The notes under the pieces are model-generated. The model made no database searches. It was not told the DNA's origin and worked only from the letters and a program-made list of their open reading frames with translations. Both the position numbers and the translations under genes were made by a program. Positions 20,624 through 30,116 of a stretch of 48,259 bases of DNA are shown here, one piece after another. The stretch is from Candidatus Saganbacteria bacterium CG08_land_8_20_14_0_20_45_16 (GTDB lineage Bacteria; Margulisbacteria; WOR-1; O2-12-FULL-45-9). The stretch covers positions 1 through 48,259 of the forward strand of contig PEYM01000077.1 in the NCBI GenBank assembly GCA_002774365.1. The letters run 5' to 3'. Each line of letters opens with the position of its first letter. The first letter of the stretch is position 1.

Positions 20624-21016
20624 ATGACTGATCCGATTGCAGATATGTTGATCCGAATAAAGAATTCTCAAGAGGTAAAGCAAGATACCGTGGATATTCC
20701 TCATTCTAAAATGAAAGAATCAATGACCAAGATTTTTGTTGAAGAAGGTTATGTGAAAAAATTTGAGGTCTTAAAACGCATGGGCAAAAAACACCTGCGT
20801 TTGACCTTGAAATACAATCAAAAAAGAGCGGGAGTTATTAGAGGGTTAAAAAGGGTCAGTACTCCTGGCCGGAGGATATACTCTGAGGCCAAAAGTCTGT
20901 CTTCAATTCAAGCTGGGTTTGGCACAGTGATAATTTCTACGTCCAAAGGATTGTTGACTGACGATGCAGCCCGCTTACAAAAACTAGGGGGAGAGGTACT
21001 TTGTTATATTTGGTGA
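20624..21016 (+). CDS. rpsH: 30S ribosomal protein uS8
   Basis: This 130-residue uS8 is a primary 16S rRNA binder in the platform. MTDPIADMLIRIKNSQ opens the protein and the C-terminal STSKGLLTDDAARLQKLGGEVLCYIW is the rRNA-binding part, given here as two linked blocks. It starts after AAGGAGG. S8 represses the spc series in E. coli; no matching site near rplE is obvious by eye. Confidence 0.97.
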   Translation: MTDPIADMLIRIKNSQEVKQDTVDIPHSKMKESMTKIFVEEGYVKKFEVLKRMGKKHLRLTLKYNQKRAGVIRGLKRVSTPGRRIYSEAKSLSSIQAGFGTVIISTSKGLLTDDAARLQKLGGEVLCYIW

Positions 21017-21022
21017 TAAACA

Positions 21023-21574
21023 ATGGGTAGAATAGGCAAAAGAGAGCTAAAAATTCCAAGTGGTGTTAATGTTTCCGTGGCCGGGGGCCAGGTAACAGTA
21101 AAAGGTCCTAAAGGCCAACTGGTACAGTCTTATGTGCCAAAAATAGAAATTGCGGTTAAGGGTGATTTGGTAACCACTGGGTGTCGCTCAACAAACCCCA
21201 AGGCCCTGGCCCTTCAAGGATTATACAATAGTATAATCCTCAACATGATTAAAGGGGTCATCGAAGGTTATGAAAAAAAGCTGGAAATGGTTGGGGTGGG
21301 TTACCGGGCAGCTAAAGAAGGCAGGAATATGCAGATCCAAATTGGCTATTCTCATCCTGTCTTTGTTGAGGCCCCGGCCGGGATTGAGTTTATGATTGAA
21401 GGGACCAATAAGATATCAGTCAAAGGCATAGATAAGCAATTAGTGGGCGAGGTTGCGGCCAAGATCAGACGGATTAGAAAAGTTGAGCCTTACAAAGGCA
21501 AGGGGATCCGCTATGCTGGCGAAAAGGTCCGCAAAAAAGCTGGCAAGGCTGCTAAAGCAGCTTCAGGAGCATAA
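21023..21574 (+). CDS. rplF: 50S ribosomal protein uL6
   Basis: This 183-residue uL6 has two alpha/beta repeats near the factor-binding region. MGRIGKRELKIPSGV begins it. The C-terminal signature PYKGKGIRYAGEKVRKKAGK is intact, with an Ala/Lys tail. The length matches the family. It lies six bases after rpsH. Confidence 0.97.
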   Translation: MGRIGKRELKIPSGVNVSVAGGQVTVKGPKGQLVQSYVPKIEIAVKGDLVTTGCRSTNPKALALQGLYNSIILNMIKGVIEGYEKKLEMVGVGYRAAKEGRNMQIQIGYSHPVFVEAPAGIEFMIEGTNKISVKGIDKQLVGEVAAKIRRIRKVEPYKGKGIRYAGEKVRKKAGKAAKAASGA

Positions 21575-21580
21575 TTAGTC

Positions 21581-21883
21581 ATGAGAAAAAGAAAAATTTT
21601 TGGGACCCAAGCTAGGCCACGACTTTCAGTCTGGCGCAGCCTTAAAAATATTCACGCCCAAATTATTGATGATGTAGCTGGCAAAACATTAGTGGCGCAG
21701 ACAAGTTTAAAAATGAAAAATGGCGGTAACATTGCGGGCGCTAAAGCTGTTGGTGTTAACATTGCTGCCAAGGCCAAAGCTGCTGGTATTAGTCTGGTGG
21801 TCTTTGACCGGGGCAAATTTAGATATCATGGTAGGATCAAGGCCTTGGCTGATGCAGCCAGAGAAGGAGGCTTAGTTTTTTGA
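21581..21883 (+). CDS. rplR: 50S ribosomal protein uL18
   Basis: This 100-residue uL18 binds 5S rRNA with uL5. The conserved [21 protein letters not shown] and the [24 protein letters not shown] end are present. It lacks about 15-18 basic residues that usually precede RKKIFGT, so it is short at the N-terminus. The ATG at 21581 immediately follows rplF and no longer start is apparent. It ends in TGA overlapping the rpsE start. Confidence 0.94.
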   Translation: MRKRKIFGTQARPRLSVWRSLKNIHAQIIDDVAGKTLVAQTSLKMKNGGNIAGAKAVGVNIAAKAKAAGISLVVFDRGKFRYHGRIKALADAAREGGLVF

Positions 21884-22389
21884 ACGTAGATAAAGATAAA
21901 AATTCAGAACTAAAAGAAAAGGTTGTCCAGATCAGGCGGGTGACTAAGGTCGTTAAAGGCGGGAAAAAGATGGGTTTTCGGGCAGTGGTGGTGGTGGGGA
22001 CAGAAAAGGCCGAAGTTGGTCTGGGTATTGGCAAAGCCGCTGAGGTGGCGTCAGCAATTCGTAAAGGTGTGGAAGCTGGCAAAAAAAACATGATCAAGGT
22101 TGTTTTGGTTGCTGGGACCCTGCCGCATCAGATCATTGGTTCTTTTGGCGCGAGCCAAGTTATATTGCGACCAGCACCTCAGGGTACTGGAGTAATTGCT
22201 GGTGGGGCGGTGCGAACAGTGTTGGAGTTAGCCGGTGTTAAAAATGTAGTGGCCAAGTCCCTAGGGTCCAACAACGCGATTAACGTGGCTCGGGCAACAC
22301 TGGCAGCGTTATCTATGCTAAAAAATCTTGAAGTTGAGCAAAGGCTGCGAGGTAAGGAGTTAAAGGTTAGTTATGTCACAGTTGAATAA
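21880..22389 (+). CDS. rpsE: 30S ribosomal protein uS5
   Basis: This 169-residue uS5 helps form the mRNA entry channel and the decoding domain. It starts at TTG 21880, nine bases after AAGGAGG and overlapping the rplR stop (TTGA). [19 protein letters not shown] is the N-domain. [19 protein letters not shown] and the [21 protein letters not shown] blocks follow. rpmD, which normally lies next, is absent. Confidence 0.96.
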   Translation: MNVDKDKNSELKEKVVQIRRVTKVVKGGKKMGFRAVVVVGTEKAEVGLGIGKAAEVASAIRKGVEAGKKNMIKVVLVAGTLPHQIIGSFGASQVILRPAPQGTGVIAGGAVRTVLELAGVKNVVAKSLGSNNAINVARATLAALSMLKNLEVEQRLRGKELKVSYVTVE

Positions 22390-22789
22390 ATTAAGCTATA
22401 AAGCCGGGGCGAAAAAAAAACCAAAGCGGGTTGGCCGAGGGACAAGCTCAGGTTGGGGAAAAACAGCTGGCCGGGGCCATAAAGGCCAAAATAGCCGCAG
22501 TGGGGGGACCAAAGGCATCCGGTTTGAGGGCGGGCAGACCCCACTTTATCGACGCTTACCCAAAAGGGGCTTTAAAAACTATCCTTTTAAGAAAGAATAT
22601 AGTGTTGTTAACCTAACTGCGCTTAATCAATATGATGGTGAGGTTGATAAAACCACGCTGGGCATCTCTGGATTACTAAAAATCTTAGGTAGCGGCGAGA
22701 TCAAAAAGGCTTTGACGATCAAAGCTGATAAGTTCTCTAAATCAGCCAAGCAAAAAATTGAAGCAGCTGGAGGCAAATGTTTAACGTAA
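22373..22789 (+). CDS. rplO: 50S ribosomal protein uL15
   Basis: This 138-residue uL15 is a late-assembly protein. [22 protein letters not shown] with its glycine-rich extension, and [17 protein letters not shown], identify it. ATG 22373 lies 17 bases inside rpsE behind AAAGG. A TTG at 22382 (MNKLSYKAG) is an alternative. The 3' end overlaps secY by 13 bases. Confidence 0.95.
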   Translation: MSQLNKLSYKAGAKKKPKRVGRGTSSGWGKTAGRGHKGQNSRSGGTKGIRFEGGQTPLYRRLPKRGFKNYPFKKEYSVVNLTALNQYDGEVDKTTLGISGLLKILGSGEIKKALTIKADKFSKSAKQKIEAAGGKCLT

Positions 22790-24039
22790 TTTCTGGAATA
22801 TTTAATATTGCTGATTTAAGGAAAAAGTTTTTGTATACCTTGGGTATGCTCATTCTATTCCGCTTTGGGTCACACATTCCTGTGGCAGGGATTGATGCCA
22901 CAAAACTTGCGGCCTTGTTTGGCCGAGGTAATATTTTGGGGTTTTTAGATCTTTTTACCGGTGGGGCCTTGTTGCGTTTTTCTGTCTTTGCTATGGGGAT
23001 TGTTCCTTATATCAATGCTTCCATCATTATGCAACTTTTAACAGTGGTCATACCACAGCTTGAAGAGCTTTCTAAAGAAGGTGAGTCAGGCCGCAAGCAA
23101 ATTGCCAGCTACACTAGGTATCTTACGGTGGTGTTAGCTGCTTTCCAGGCTTTTGGCATGAGTTTCTGGCTTAGGGGGGTCATGCTGGTGGGCTATAATT
23201 TTCTCTTTTTCTTAATTGGCACAGTTGTGGCTTTAACTGCTGGCAGTACGATGGTCATGTGGTTTTCAGAATTAATTACTGAGCATGGGATTGGCAATGG
23301 GGCCTCGTTGTTAATTTTTACTGGGATCGTTGCCCGGATCCCGTCTTATATTGCCCGTACCGCCACCTTGGTCCAGGGCGGGGCTTCGCTGGTCGGAGTA
23401 ATAATTTTGGTGATCTCATTTTTATTAATGATCATGGCGATTGTGGTTGTGCAGGAGGGCCAACGGCGGATCCAGGTCCAGTATGCTAAACGGATTGTTG
23501 GGCGCAAGATGTACGGTGGCCAATCAACGTATATACCGCTTAGGATTAACCAAGGCGGCGTTATTCCGATTATCTTTGCGTCTTCGGTCTTATTATTTCC
23601 TGCAACAATTGCTCAATTTATCCCGGTCCAGGCGATTCAAAAGATGGCGGGTTGGATGTCTCCGTCAGGTATATTGTATATGGTCATTTATTTTTGTTTA
23701 ATTTTCTTTTTCACTTATTTTTATACAGCGATTACTTTTAATCCGGTTGAATTGGCTAACAATATAAAAAAATACGGTGGTTTTATTATGGGCATTAGGC
23801 CGGGCCGGCCCACGGCTGAATATTTAGAACATGTTATTACTCGTTTAACATTGGTTGGTGCTTTGTTCCTGGCAATTGTGGCTATTGTCCCTTCAATTAT
23901 TGAGCAGATGACCCATATTACTTCTTTTCAGGGTTTAGGCTCTACAGCTTTGTTGATTGTGGTAGGGGTGGCGATGGATTTGGTCAGACAAATCGAGACC
24001 CATTTAGTGACCAGACAATATGAGGGGTTATTAGTATGA
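22777..24039 (+). CDS. secY: protein translocase channel subunit SecY
   Basis: This 420-residue SecY forms the inner-membrane Sec channel with SecE. Ten hydrophobic spans can be followed. [13 protein letters not shown] opens the first periplasmic loop, and the cytoplasmic loop [10 protein letters not shown] is the SecA/ribosome contact region. The C-terminal [14 protein letters not shown] is typical. It overlaps rplO by 13 bases and adk by four. Confidence 0.97.
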   Translation: MFNVISGIFNIADLRKKFLYTLGMLILFRFGSHIPVAGIDATKLAALFGRGNILGFLDLFTGGALLRFSVFAMGIVPYINASIIMQLLTVVIPQLEELSKEGESGRKQIASYTRYLTVVLAAFQAFGMSFWLRGVMLVGYNFLFFLIGTVVALTAGSTMVMWFSELITEHGIGNGASLLIFTGIVARIPSYIARTATLVQGGASLVGVIILVISFLLMIMAIVVVQEGQRRIQVQYAKRIVGRKMYGGQSTYIPLRINQGGVIPIIFASSVLLFPATIAQFIPVQAIQKMAGWMSPSGILYMVIYFCLIFFFTYFYTAITFNPVELANNIKKYGGFIMGIRPGRPTAEYLEHVITRLTLVGALFLAIVAIVPSIIEQMTHITSFQGLGSTALLIVVGVAMDLVRQIETHLVTRQYEGLLV

Positions 24040-24674
24040 CGGTTTTAGTTTTTTTAGGGCCTCCAGGCTCAGGCAAAGGTACGCAAGCTATGAAATTAGC
24101 AGAGAAACTTGGAATTGCCCATATTTCGCTCGGTGATGTTTTGCGAGAAGAGGTTAGAAAAGGGTCTGACATTGGCAGAAAAGCCAAAGAATTTATGGAT
24201 GCCGGTAAATTAGTGCCTGATGAGCTGACCATTGCTTTGACCAGGCAGCGTTTGTCCCAGCCAGATGTTAAGGCTGGGATTATTGTGGACGGTTTTCCCC
24301 GGTCACTGGTTCAAGCTGAGGCTTTTGACAAGATGACTGCGGAGTTAAAATTAAAAGTTAAGGTTATTTATTTTGAGATTGATGAGGAGCAGGTGGTGGA
24401 GCGCTTGTCTGGCCGGCGCAGTTGCAAAGCCTGTGGGGCTATCTATCATGTTAAGTATAACGCACCGATTGAGAGTGGCAAATGCGATAAGTGTGGTGGC
24501 GAGCTTTATCAACGCTCAGATGACCAAGAGATTGCAATTCGGACCCGTTTTGAGGTCTATACTAATCAGACTAAGCCGCTTATTGATCGTTATCAGCAAG
24601 CAGGGGTTTTGGCCCGGGTTCAAGCTGCTGGGCCGATCGAAGAGATCTTTAAAAATTTATTAATGCATGGCTAA
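24036..24674 (+). CDS. adk: adenylate kinase
   Basis: This enzyme interconverts ATP + AMP and 2 ADP. The P-loop GPPGSGKGT is at residues 8-16. The NMP-binding region contains ISLGDVLR (about 30-37), and DGFPRS lies at 85-90. The lid is the long form with Cys130, Cys133, Cys150 and Cys153, a zinc tetrad usual in Gram-positives and thermophiles. Length 212 is standard. It overlaps secY by four bases and map by eight. Confidence 0.97.
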   Translation: MTVLVFLGPPGSGKGTQAMKLAEKLGIAHISLGDVLREEVRKGSDIGRKAKEFMDAGKLVPDELTIALTRQRLSQPDVKAGIIVDGFPRSLVQAEAFDKMTAELKLKVKVIYFEIDEEQVVERLSGRRSCKACGAIYHVKYNAPIESGKCDKCGGELYQRSDDQEIAIRTRFEVYTNQTKPLIDRYQQAGVLARVQAAGPIEEIFKNLLMHG

Positions 24675-25422
24675 GATTAAGATTAAATCTGCGGTTGAAG
24701 TTGAGCAGATGAGGCAAGCCGGGGCAATTGTGGCCTGGGTATTGCAGCAGCTAGCGCAAGAGATTAAGCCTGGAATTACAACCTTGTACCTTGATAGTAT
24801 TGCGGATAAGTTGATCAGAGAAAAAGGCGCGCTGCCGGTTTTTGTTGGATACCGTGGTTATCGGCACGCGACTTGCTTGTCAGTTAATGAACAAGTGGTT
24901 CATGGCATTCCCGGCCAGCGGGTGCTTCAAGTTGGTGATATAATTGGAGTTGATGTTGGGTCCAAGATCAATGGTTATTGTGGAGACACAGCAGTTACTT
25001 TTGCCGTAGGCGAGATTTCCAAGAAAGCACAACAACTTATCCGGACAACTAAAGAAGCGCTCCGAGCTGGCATTAAGCAGGCGAGGGTTGGAAATCATTT
25101 AGGTGATATTTCTGCGGCAATTTATCGGGTGGCTAAAAGCAATGGTTACTCGGTAGTTGAAGATCTTTATGGTCATGGGATTGGGGCTGATTTGCACGAG
25201 GAGCCACTGGTTCCGAATTTTGGCCAGCCAGGAGAAGGCCCATTGCTTAAAGAGGGGATGACTTTAGCGATTGAGCCAATGCTTAATGAAGGGGGCTCAA
25301 AGATCAAGACTCTAGCTGATGGTTGGACGGTCGTGACCCAGGATAAAGGCCTATCTTGCCATTTTGAACATACAATTTTGATTGCTGGGTTAGGACCGGA
25401 AATTTTGACAAAGACAAACTAA
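24667..25422 (+). CDS. map: methionine aminopeptidase, type I
   Basis: This enzyme removes the initiator methionine from nascent proteins. The five metal ligands are visible: Asp96 and Asp107 ([12 protein letters not shown]), His170 (YGHGIG), Glu203 (AIEPM) and Glu234 (CHFEHT). His79 (VVHGIP) and His177 are the catalytic helpers. The length of 251 fits the short class Ia enzyme. Its place between adk and infA is the common spc-to-alpha junction. Confidence 0.97.
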   Translation: MAKIKIKSAVEVEQMRQAGAIVAWVLQQLAQEIKPGITTLYLDSIADKLIREKGALPVFVGYRGYRHATCLSVNEQVVHGIPGQRVLQVGDIIGVDVGSKINGYCGDTAVTFAVGEISKKAQQLIRTTKEALRAGIKQARVGNHLGDISAAIYRVAKSNGYSVVEDLYGHGIGADLHEEPLVPNFGQPGEGPLLKEGMTLAIEPMLNEGGSKIKTLADGWTVVTQDKGLSCHFEHTILIAGLGPEILTKTN

Positions 25423-25424
25423 TT

Positions 25425-25646
25425 ATGACAAAAGAAAAAGATGTAATCGAGCTAGAAGGTAAAATTACTGAGGCTTTGCCCAATGCCCTTTTTCGGGTAG
25501 AGTTAGAAACAGGGCAAATGGTCCTGGCTCATATCTCAGGTAAGATCCGCAAGCACTTTATTAGGATTTTGCCGGGTGACAAGGTGAAACTGGAGCTCTC
25601 ACCTTATGATCTGACCCGTGGGAGGATAACGTACCGAATGAAATAA
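25425..25646 (+). CDS. infA: translation initiation factor IF-1
   Basis: This 73-residue OB-fold factor occupies the A site during initiation. Signatures include [21 protein letters not shown], here starting near residue 6, and [27 protein letters not shown], which continues to the conserved GRITYR end. It starts two bases after map. Confidence 0.96.
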   Translation: MTKEKDVIELEGKITEALPNALFRVELETGQMVLAHISGKIRKHFIRILPGDKVKLELSPYDLTRGRITYRMK

Positions 25647-25689
25647 TCCGAATTGGTAAAACCTTTTGGGATTGGAGAAAAATGCAACT

Positions 25690-25803
25690 ATGAAAGTTAG
25701 ATCGTCAGTAAAAAAAATATGTGATAAATGCAAGATTGTCAGGCGTCATGGCCGGATCTATGTGATTTGTGAAAATCCCAAGCACAAACAGCGCCAGGGC
25801 TAG
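25690..25803 (+). CDS. rpmJ: 50S ribosomal protein bL36
   Basis: This 37-residue protein is the zinc-containing bL36 (C+ form): CDKC near 11-14, then C27 and H32 ([11 protein letters not shown]). [10 protein letters not shown] is the standard N-terminus. The ATG lies behind TTGGAGA. The other nearby ATG (25682) stops after two codons. It is placed between infA and rpsM as in most bacteria. Confidence 0.96.
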   Translation: MKVRSSVKKICDKCKIVRRHGRIYVICENPKHKQRQG

Positions 25804-25861
25804 TTTTATAGCCAAGCTGCTAGCTGGGAAATAGTAAGAAATAGTAAAAGGAGTAGAGAAA

Positions 25862-26242
25862 ATGGCACGAATTGTTGGAGTGGAATTGCCGCCAAATAAA
25901 AATATTAGAATAGCCTTAACGTATATTTATGGGATTGGGACTACTTTAAGTGGCCAAATTTTAACCGAAGCAGGGATCGATCTTACGCGTAAAGTGAAGG
26001 AGCTTAATGATGCCGAGGTTCTGGCCATTCGTGAGGCGATCAAGCGTTGCTCTGTTGAGGGTGATTTGCGCAAAGAGATTAGCATGAACGTTAAGCGCTT
26101 AATTGAGATTGGGACTTACCGTGGTGCCAGACACCGCAAGAATTTGCCGGCTAGGGGACAGCGGACACGGACGAATTCCAGGACTAGACGCGGTAAACGA
26201 CAAACTGTTGGTTCAGGCAGGAAAAAGGAGGAGAAAACTTAA
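25862..26242 (+). CDS. rpsM: 30S ribosomal protein uS13
   Basis: This 126-residue uS13 is at the head-to-50S bridge and contacts tRNA with its basic C-terminal tail. [31 protein letters not shown], and the [19 protein letters not shown](SRTRRGKR) region are diagnostic. It starts behind AAAAGGAG. The 58 bases before it contain no clear signal. Confidence 0.97.
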   Translation: MARIVGVELPPNKNIRIALTYIYGIGTTLSGQILTEAGIDLTRKVKELNDAEVLAIREAIKRCSVEGDLRKEISMNVKRLIEIGTYRGARHRKNLPARGQRTRTNSRTRRGKRQTVGSGRKKEEKT

Positions 26243-26247
26243 TACTC

Positions 26248-26643
26248 ATGGAAACAAATGAAAAAGCAGTAGTTAAAAAGAAAAAGATTAAAAAGGTTGG
26301 TGCCCAAGGGGTGGTTCATATCAAAGCCTCTTTTAATAATACGATCATTTCCATCACAGATGAGAGCGGGGCGGTGGTAGCCTGGTGTTCGGCTGGGGCG
26401 GTTGGCTTTAAGGGAACAAAAAAAGGGACCCCATTTGCCGCTTCCGCAGCAGCTGAAGTCGCGGCGCGCAAAGCCCTTGAGGCTGGCGTGCGCAGCGTTA
26501 ATGTTTTAGTCAAAGGCCCAGGGTCTGGTCGTGAGACAGCGATCAGGGCAGTGCAAGCCGCTGGACTAGAGATCAATTCTATCAATGATGTTACCCCAAT
26601 CCCGCATAATGGTTGCCGTCCACCGAAAAGGAGACGCGTCTAA
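26248..26643 (+). CDS. rpsK: 30S ribosomal protein uS11
   Basis: This 131-residue uS11 lies on the platform by the mRNA exit. [36 protein letters not shown], and the C-terminal [18 protein letters not shown] end with the Asn-Gly site are conserved. The start region is lysine-rich. Its stop overlaps the rpsD start (TAATG). Confidence 0.97.
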   Translation: METNEKAVVKKKKIKKVGAQGVVHIKASFNNTIISITDESGAVVAWCSAGAVGFKGTKKGTPFAASAAAEVAARKALEAGVRSVNVLVKGPGSGRETAIRAVQAAGLEINSINDVTPIPHNGCRPPKRRRV

Positions 26644-27260
26644 TGGGCAGACATACACAGGCTAGTTGTAAGCTTTGTCGTCGGGAAAAGGAAAAGTTAT
26701 TTCTCAAAGGTGAGAAATGTTATAGTGCTAAGTGCCCTGTTGCCAAGCGGTCTTATCCCCCAGGACAACATGGCAGATTGTCGCTGCGGATTTCTGAATA
26801 TGGTATCCGCTTGAGAGAGAAACAAAAGGCCAGGCGGATCTATGGCTTGACTGAACGTCAATTTGAGAGATATTTTAACGAAGCTGCCAAAAGCCGCGGG
26901 GCCACGGGTGCGATGTTGCTTGAGGCGTTAGAGAGGCGTTTAGATAATGTTGTCTTTCGCTTGGGCTTTGCTGCTTCTAGGCAAGCAGCCAGGCAAATGG
27001 TCCACCACCAAGGTGTTACAGTAGACGGCAAAGTGGTGAATATCCCATCTTTTAGCGTTAAGGTAGGGAGCTTTATCAAGATCAGGCCTAAATATTTACT
27101 AGTGGTCAAAGCGGTGCAAGAAAAATTTAAAGACCGCCTGCCGCCAGTTTGGCTAAGCTTGTCAGGCGAAGAAGAGGGCAGTGTTGTGTCCTTGCCGAAA
27201 CGAAGCGATATTGACACCATGTTAGAAGATCATTTTATTGTTGAGTATTATTCGAGATAA
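26643..27260 (+). CDS. rpsD: 30S ribosomal protein uS4
   Basis: This 205-residue uS4 is a primary 16S binder. I chose ATG 26643 ([19 protein letters not shown]), overlapping the rpsK stop; a longer frame starting inside rpsK lacks support. The N-terminal cysteines (CKLC then CYSAKC) form the zinc-binding type. The S4 domain (LDNVVFRLGFAASRQAARQMV) and PSFSVKVGSFIKI follow. Confidence 0.96.
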   Translation: MGRHTQASCKLCRREKEKLFLKGEKCYSAKCPVAKRSYPPGQHGRLSLRISEYGIRLREKQKARRIYGLTERQFERYFNEAAKSRGATGAMLLEALERRLDNVVFRLGFAASRQAARQMVHHQGVTVDGKVVNIPSFSVKVGSFIKIRPKYLLVVKAVQEKFKDRLPPVWLSLSGEEEGSVVSLPKRSDIDTMLEDHFIVEYYSR

Positions 27261-27275
27261 TTAAGGAGGAAAAAG

Positions 27276-28223
27276 ATGGTAAGCATTGGTGAAAAACCGT
27301 GGGTAAGTGTCGCTGAACTTTCTGATACTTATGGCCAGTTTGTGGTGGAACCACTTGAGCGTGGTTTTGGCACGACCCTAGGCAATTCCTTAAGACGGGT
27401 CTTGCTCTCTTCTTTATACGGCGCAGGGATTACAGCGGTCAAGATTGAGGGGATTGCCCATTCCTTTTCTACTATTGATGGAGTGGTTGAAGATGTCCTG
27501 CAGATCCTCTTGAACTTAAAACAGGTGGTTATTCGTTCTCATTCTGAACAGCCCAAAGTAATTACCTTAAAGGCTAAAGGCAAGGGCGAAGTAACGGCCG
27601 CAGATATTGAGCATGACGCGGAAATTGAGATCATTAATCCTGACCAGAAGATTGCGACCTTAGATACCTCTGGCAAGCTTGAGATAGAGATGATTGTTAA
27701 GAGAGGCAAGGGATATGTTTCTGCCGAAAGAAATAAATCGGCCCATTTAGCGGTTGGTTATATTCCCACTGATTCGGTCTATACCCCAGTGCTTAAGGTC
27801 AATTTAGCAATTGAAGAGGTCAGAGTTGGCCAGGAAATTAATTATGATCGTTTAGTCTTGTCGGTCTGGACCAATGGCAGCCTTAAGCCTGATGAAGCAG
27901 TCAGCGAAAGCGCCAAGATCTTGGCCGGTCACATTGATCTCTTCCAGCATTTGGGCCAACGGGTTGAATTATTGGGCGGGGAGGGCGAACACAAAGGGGA
28001 CGTGCCAGAAGGCGTGCTGGACATGAGCATTGAAGATTTAGAGCTCTCGGCCCGTTCTTTGAATTGCTTGAAAAATGCTGGGGTAAAAACCGTAGGAGAG
28101 CTGGTGGCTAATTCAGAGGCAGATCTAATGCAGTTCAAAAACTTTGGCTCAAAATCTCTAGATGAAGTGCGTGAGAAATTAGCCGAATATAAATTAGGCT
28201 TAAAAGGAGATGAGCAGGCATGA
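27276..28223 (+). CDS. rpoA: DNA-directed RNA polymerase subunit alpha
   Basis: This 315-residue alpha subunit dimerizes to seed polymerase assembly. The N-domain shows FVVEPLERGFGTTLGNSLRRVLLSS (read as the conserved start). The C-domain (about 245-305) with LNCLKNAGVKTVGELV, DLMQFKNFGSKSLDEV and a complete helix-hairpin-helix binds UP elements and activators. It starts behind TTAAGGAGG and overlaps rplQ by four bases. Confidence 0.98.
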   Translation: MVSIGEKPWVSVAELSDTYGQFVVEPLERGFGTTLGNSLRRVLLSSLYGAGITAVKIEGIAHSFSTIDGVVEDVLQILLNLKQVVIRSHSEQPKVITLKAKGKGEVTAADIEHDAEIEIINPDQKIATLDTSGKLEIEMIVKRGKGYVSAERNKSAHLAVGYIPTDSVYTPVLKVNLAIEEVRVGQEINYDRLVLSVWTNGSLKPDEAVSESAKILAGHIDLFQHLGQRVELLGGEGEHKGDVPEGVLDMSIEDLELSARSLNCLKNAGVKTVGELVANSEADLMQFKNFGSKSLDEVREKLAEYKLGLKGDEQA

Positions 28224-28570
28224 GACACCGCAGGGGCAATAAGAAACTAGCTAGGCCGGCTGACCAACGCTTAGCCCTGCTGCGCTCGATTGTCCGGTCG
28301 CTCTTCATTCACGATAAGATCACAGTAACCTTGACCAGGGCCAAAGAAGCACGGCGGCTTGCTGAAAAGGTGATCGCCATTACTAAGAAAAATACCTTGA
28401 CTGCTCGGCGCCAGGTCGAGGCGGTTTTTGGAGAAAAGGCCATAGTGACTAAGATATTTAAAACTTTTCCTGAAAGGTTTGAGGGCCGGGCCGGCGGCTA
28501 TACCAGGATCAGTAAGGTTGGGTTTAGAAAAGGCGACGCAGCTTCATTGGCAGTTCTAGAGCTTTTATAG
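28220..28570 (+). CDS. rplQ: 50S ribosomal protein bL17
   Basis: This 116-residue bL17 lies near the tunnel exit. RHRRGNKKLARPADQRLALLRS and TRAKEARRLAEKVI, with the closing GGYTRISKVGFRKGDAA, are family blocks. Its ATG overlaps the rpoA stop (ATGA). truA, which often follows rplQ, is instead at 37557. Confidence 0.97.
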   Translation: MRHRRGNKKLARPADQRLALLRSIVRSLFIHDKITVTLTRAKEARRLAEKVIAITKKNTLTARRQVEAVFGEKAIVTKIFKTFPERFEGRAGGYTRISKVGFRKGDAASLAVLELL

Positions 28571-28597
28571 ATAAGATAAATAGAGGAAGGTTAAGAG

Positions 28598-29035
28598 ATG
28601 AAAAACAATAAAACATTGTATGCAAAGACAGGCCAGGTGGCTCGTTCGTGGTATTTGATTGATGCTGCCGATAAGATACTTGGCCGGCTGGCTGGCAGGA
28701 TTGCCGTACGTTTGCGTGGCAAGCATAAGGCGATTTTTTCGCCTCATGTTGATTGTGGTGATTTTGTCGTAGTGATCAACGCGGCCAAAGTCCGCGTGAC
28801 TGGAAAAAAAGCCGAGCAAAAGATTTATTTTTCCCATTCTGGTTATCCAGGTGGTGACAAACAGATTGCTTTTGAAAAAATGATTGTGTGGCATCCAGAA
28901 AAGGTCTTGCTGGGGGCGGTAGCTGGGATGCTGCCTAAAAATCGATTGGGCCGGGCAATGCTGAAAAAATTAAAGGTTTATCGGGGGACCGCTCATCCCC
29001 ATCAGGCTCAGAAATTAAAAAAACTTGAGGTGTAG
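28598..29035 (+). CDS. rplM: 50S ribosomal protein uL13
   Basis: This 145-residue uL13 is an early 23S binder. [39 protein letters not shown], and the C-terminal [17 protein letters not shown], then PHQAQ, are conserved. It starts after GAGGAAGG. The rplM-rpsI pair follows the alpha series, as in many bacteria. Confidence 0.97.
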   Translation: MKNNKTLYAKTGQVARSWYLIDAADKILGRLAGRIAVRLRGKHKAIFSPHVDCGDFVVVINAAKVRVTGKKAEQKIYFSHSGYPGGDKQIAFEKMIVWHPEKVLLGAVAGMLPKNRLGRAMLKKLKVYRGTAHPHQAQKLKKLEV

Positions 29036-29041
29036 GATTTT

Positions 29042-29620
29042 ATGATAGAAAAAAAGAAGGCGAGCCCAAAGAAGGTGACCAAAACAGCGGTAGTGAAAAA
29101 GAAGGTAAAAAAGCCGGAGACAGTCAAGCCAGCAGAGGCGCAACCATTGGCAGAAGAAACAGTAGTGGCTGCCAGTCCTGTCCAACCTCGAGTCCATCAC
29201 CATAAGGTGAAAAAAGAAAAACTGCCGCTAGGCCCAAAGTATTATGGGACGGGTCGTCGCAAAGAAGCCGTGGCTAAGGTTTGGCTTAAGCCTGGCAGTG
29301 GCAAGATCAGCTTCAATGGCCGTGATTATTCTGAGTATTTGAACGGTCGACAGCTGCTTGAGTTTCAAGTCAAGAGGCCACTGGTAGTGACCAATACCTT
29401 AAATGCTTATGATGTGTTTGCAGAGGTTTTTGGCGGTGGGGTCCCAGGGCAGGCTGGGGCAGTGTCTTTGGGCATTGCCAGGGCGCTTTTAGTCATCAAC
29501 CCTGATTTTAGAATAAAGCTTAAGCGGGTTGGCTTATTGCGTCGCGATCCACGCATGAAAGAACGCAAAAAATATGGTCTCAAGCGTGCGCGTAAGGCTT
29601 TCCAATATACCAAGCGCTAA
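29042..29620 (+). CDS. rpsI: 30S ribosomal protein uS9 with long N-terminal extension
   Basis: The uS9 core (about 66-192) carries [37 protein letters not shown] and the C-terminal [20 protein letters not shown], whose terminal lysine-arginine tail (YTKR) reaches the P-site tRNA. Residues 1-65 are a Lys/Pro/Val/Ala-rich low-complexity arm; the usual uS9 is about 130 residues. The arm is open and in frame from ATG 29042, just six bases after rplM. Confidence 0.95.
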   Translation: MIEKKKASPKKVTKTAVVKKKVKKPETVKPAEAQPLAEETVVAASPVQPRVHHHKVKKEKLPLGPKYYGTGRRKEAVAKVWLKPGSGKISFNGRDYSEYLNGRQLLEFQVKRPLVVTNTLNAYDVFAEVFGGGVPGQAGAVSLGIARALLVINPDFRIKLKRVGLLRRDPRMKERKKYGLKRARKAFQYTKR

Positions 29621-29644
29621 GATAAAAAGGGAGACCAGAAAAAC

Positions 29645-29974
29645 ATGAAACCAGGTAGACATTACGAGGATTTTAGGGACCAGAAAAAAATTGAACAAGG
29701 TGGCTTGATCAAGCTCTCTGGCGCTTTTTTGCATGAGCATGAGGCAGAGGTTTTGAACCTTGTTAAGCATGAAGGCAAGCTGGCCGAAGAGAAAAATGCT
29801 GACCATAAGGTAACTAAAATAGAAAAAGCCAATGGAGGCTTTGAAATCGAAACTTCCGACCATAACCTGGCCATTCATATTGGCAAACAATTGCATCACG
29901 CCTACAAAGGCAACCACGAATTTAAGTACCGCAAAGGCGAGAAATATGCCGAGGTCATTTGGAGCAGGGACTGA
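29645..29974 (+). CDS. BCAM0308-like small protein, lacking the zinc-ribbon part
   Basis: This 109-residue protein recalls the C-terminal half of BCAM0308-family proteins: GxIKLSGAFLHEHEAEVLNLVKHE at about 20-43, an IEKANGGFEIETSDHNLAIHIGKQLHHAYKG block, and a closing KYAEVIWSRD. The paired CxxC zinc motifs that family members carry upstream are missing. It begins after GGGAG, 24 bases behind rpsI, and a terminator follows, so it is the last gene of the superoperon. The molecular role is unknown. Linkage suggests a role near the ribosome, but this is inference. Confidence 0.72.
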   Translation: MKPGRHYEDFRDQKKIEQGGLIKLSGAFLHEHEAEVLNLVKHEGKLAEEKNADHKVTKIEKANGGFEIETSDHNLAIHIGKQLHHAYKGNHEFKYRKGEKYAEVIWSRD

Positions 29975-30058
29975 TTTTTTTAGCCACATCCACACCAAAA
30001 TCATCTGAAATTTCCTCCATAACCTGCCGAAACTAAGTTAAGAGGATCAGAGTCATTT

Positions 30059-30100
30059 AAAAGACCTATTTGAGTTCAGCTCAAGTAGGTCTTTTTATTT
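30059..30100 (+). terminator. intrinsic terminator ending the ribosomal superoperon
   Basis: AAGACCTATTTGAG pairs with CTCAAGTAGGTCTT through a 15-bp stem (30060-30074 with 30080-30094, including one G-T) and a five-base loop, followed by TTTTTATTTT. The ribosome site of the next gene begins two bases after the T-tract. The preceding 85 bases (29975-30059) show no clear promoter. Confidence 0.88.
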
Positions 30101-30116
30101 TGAGGAGAGGAAAACA

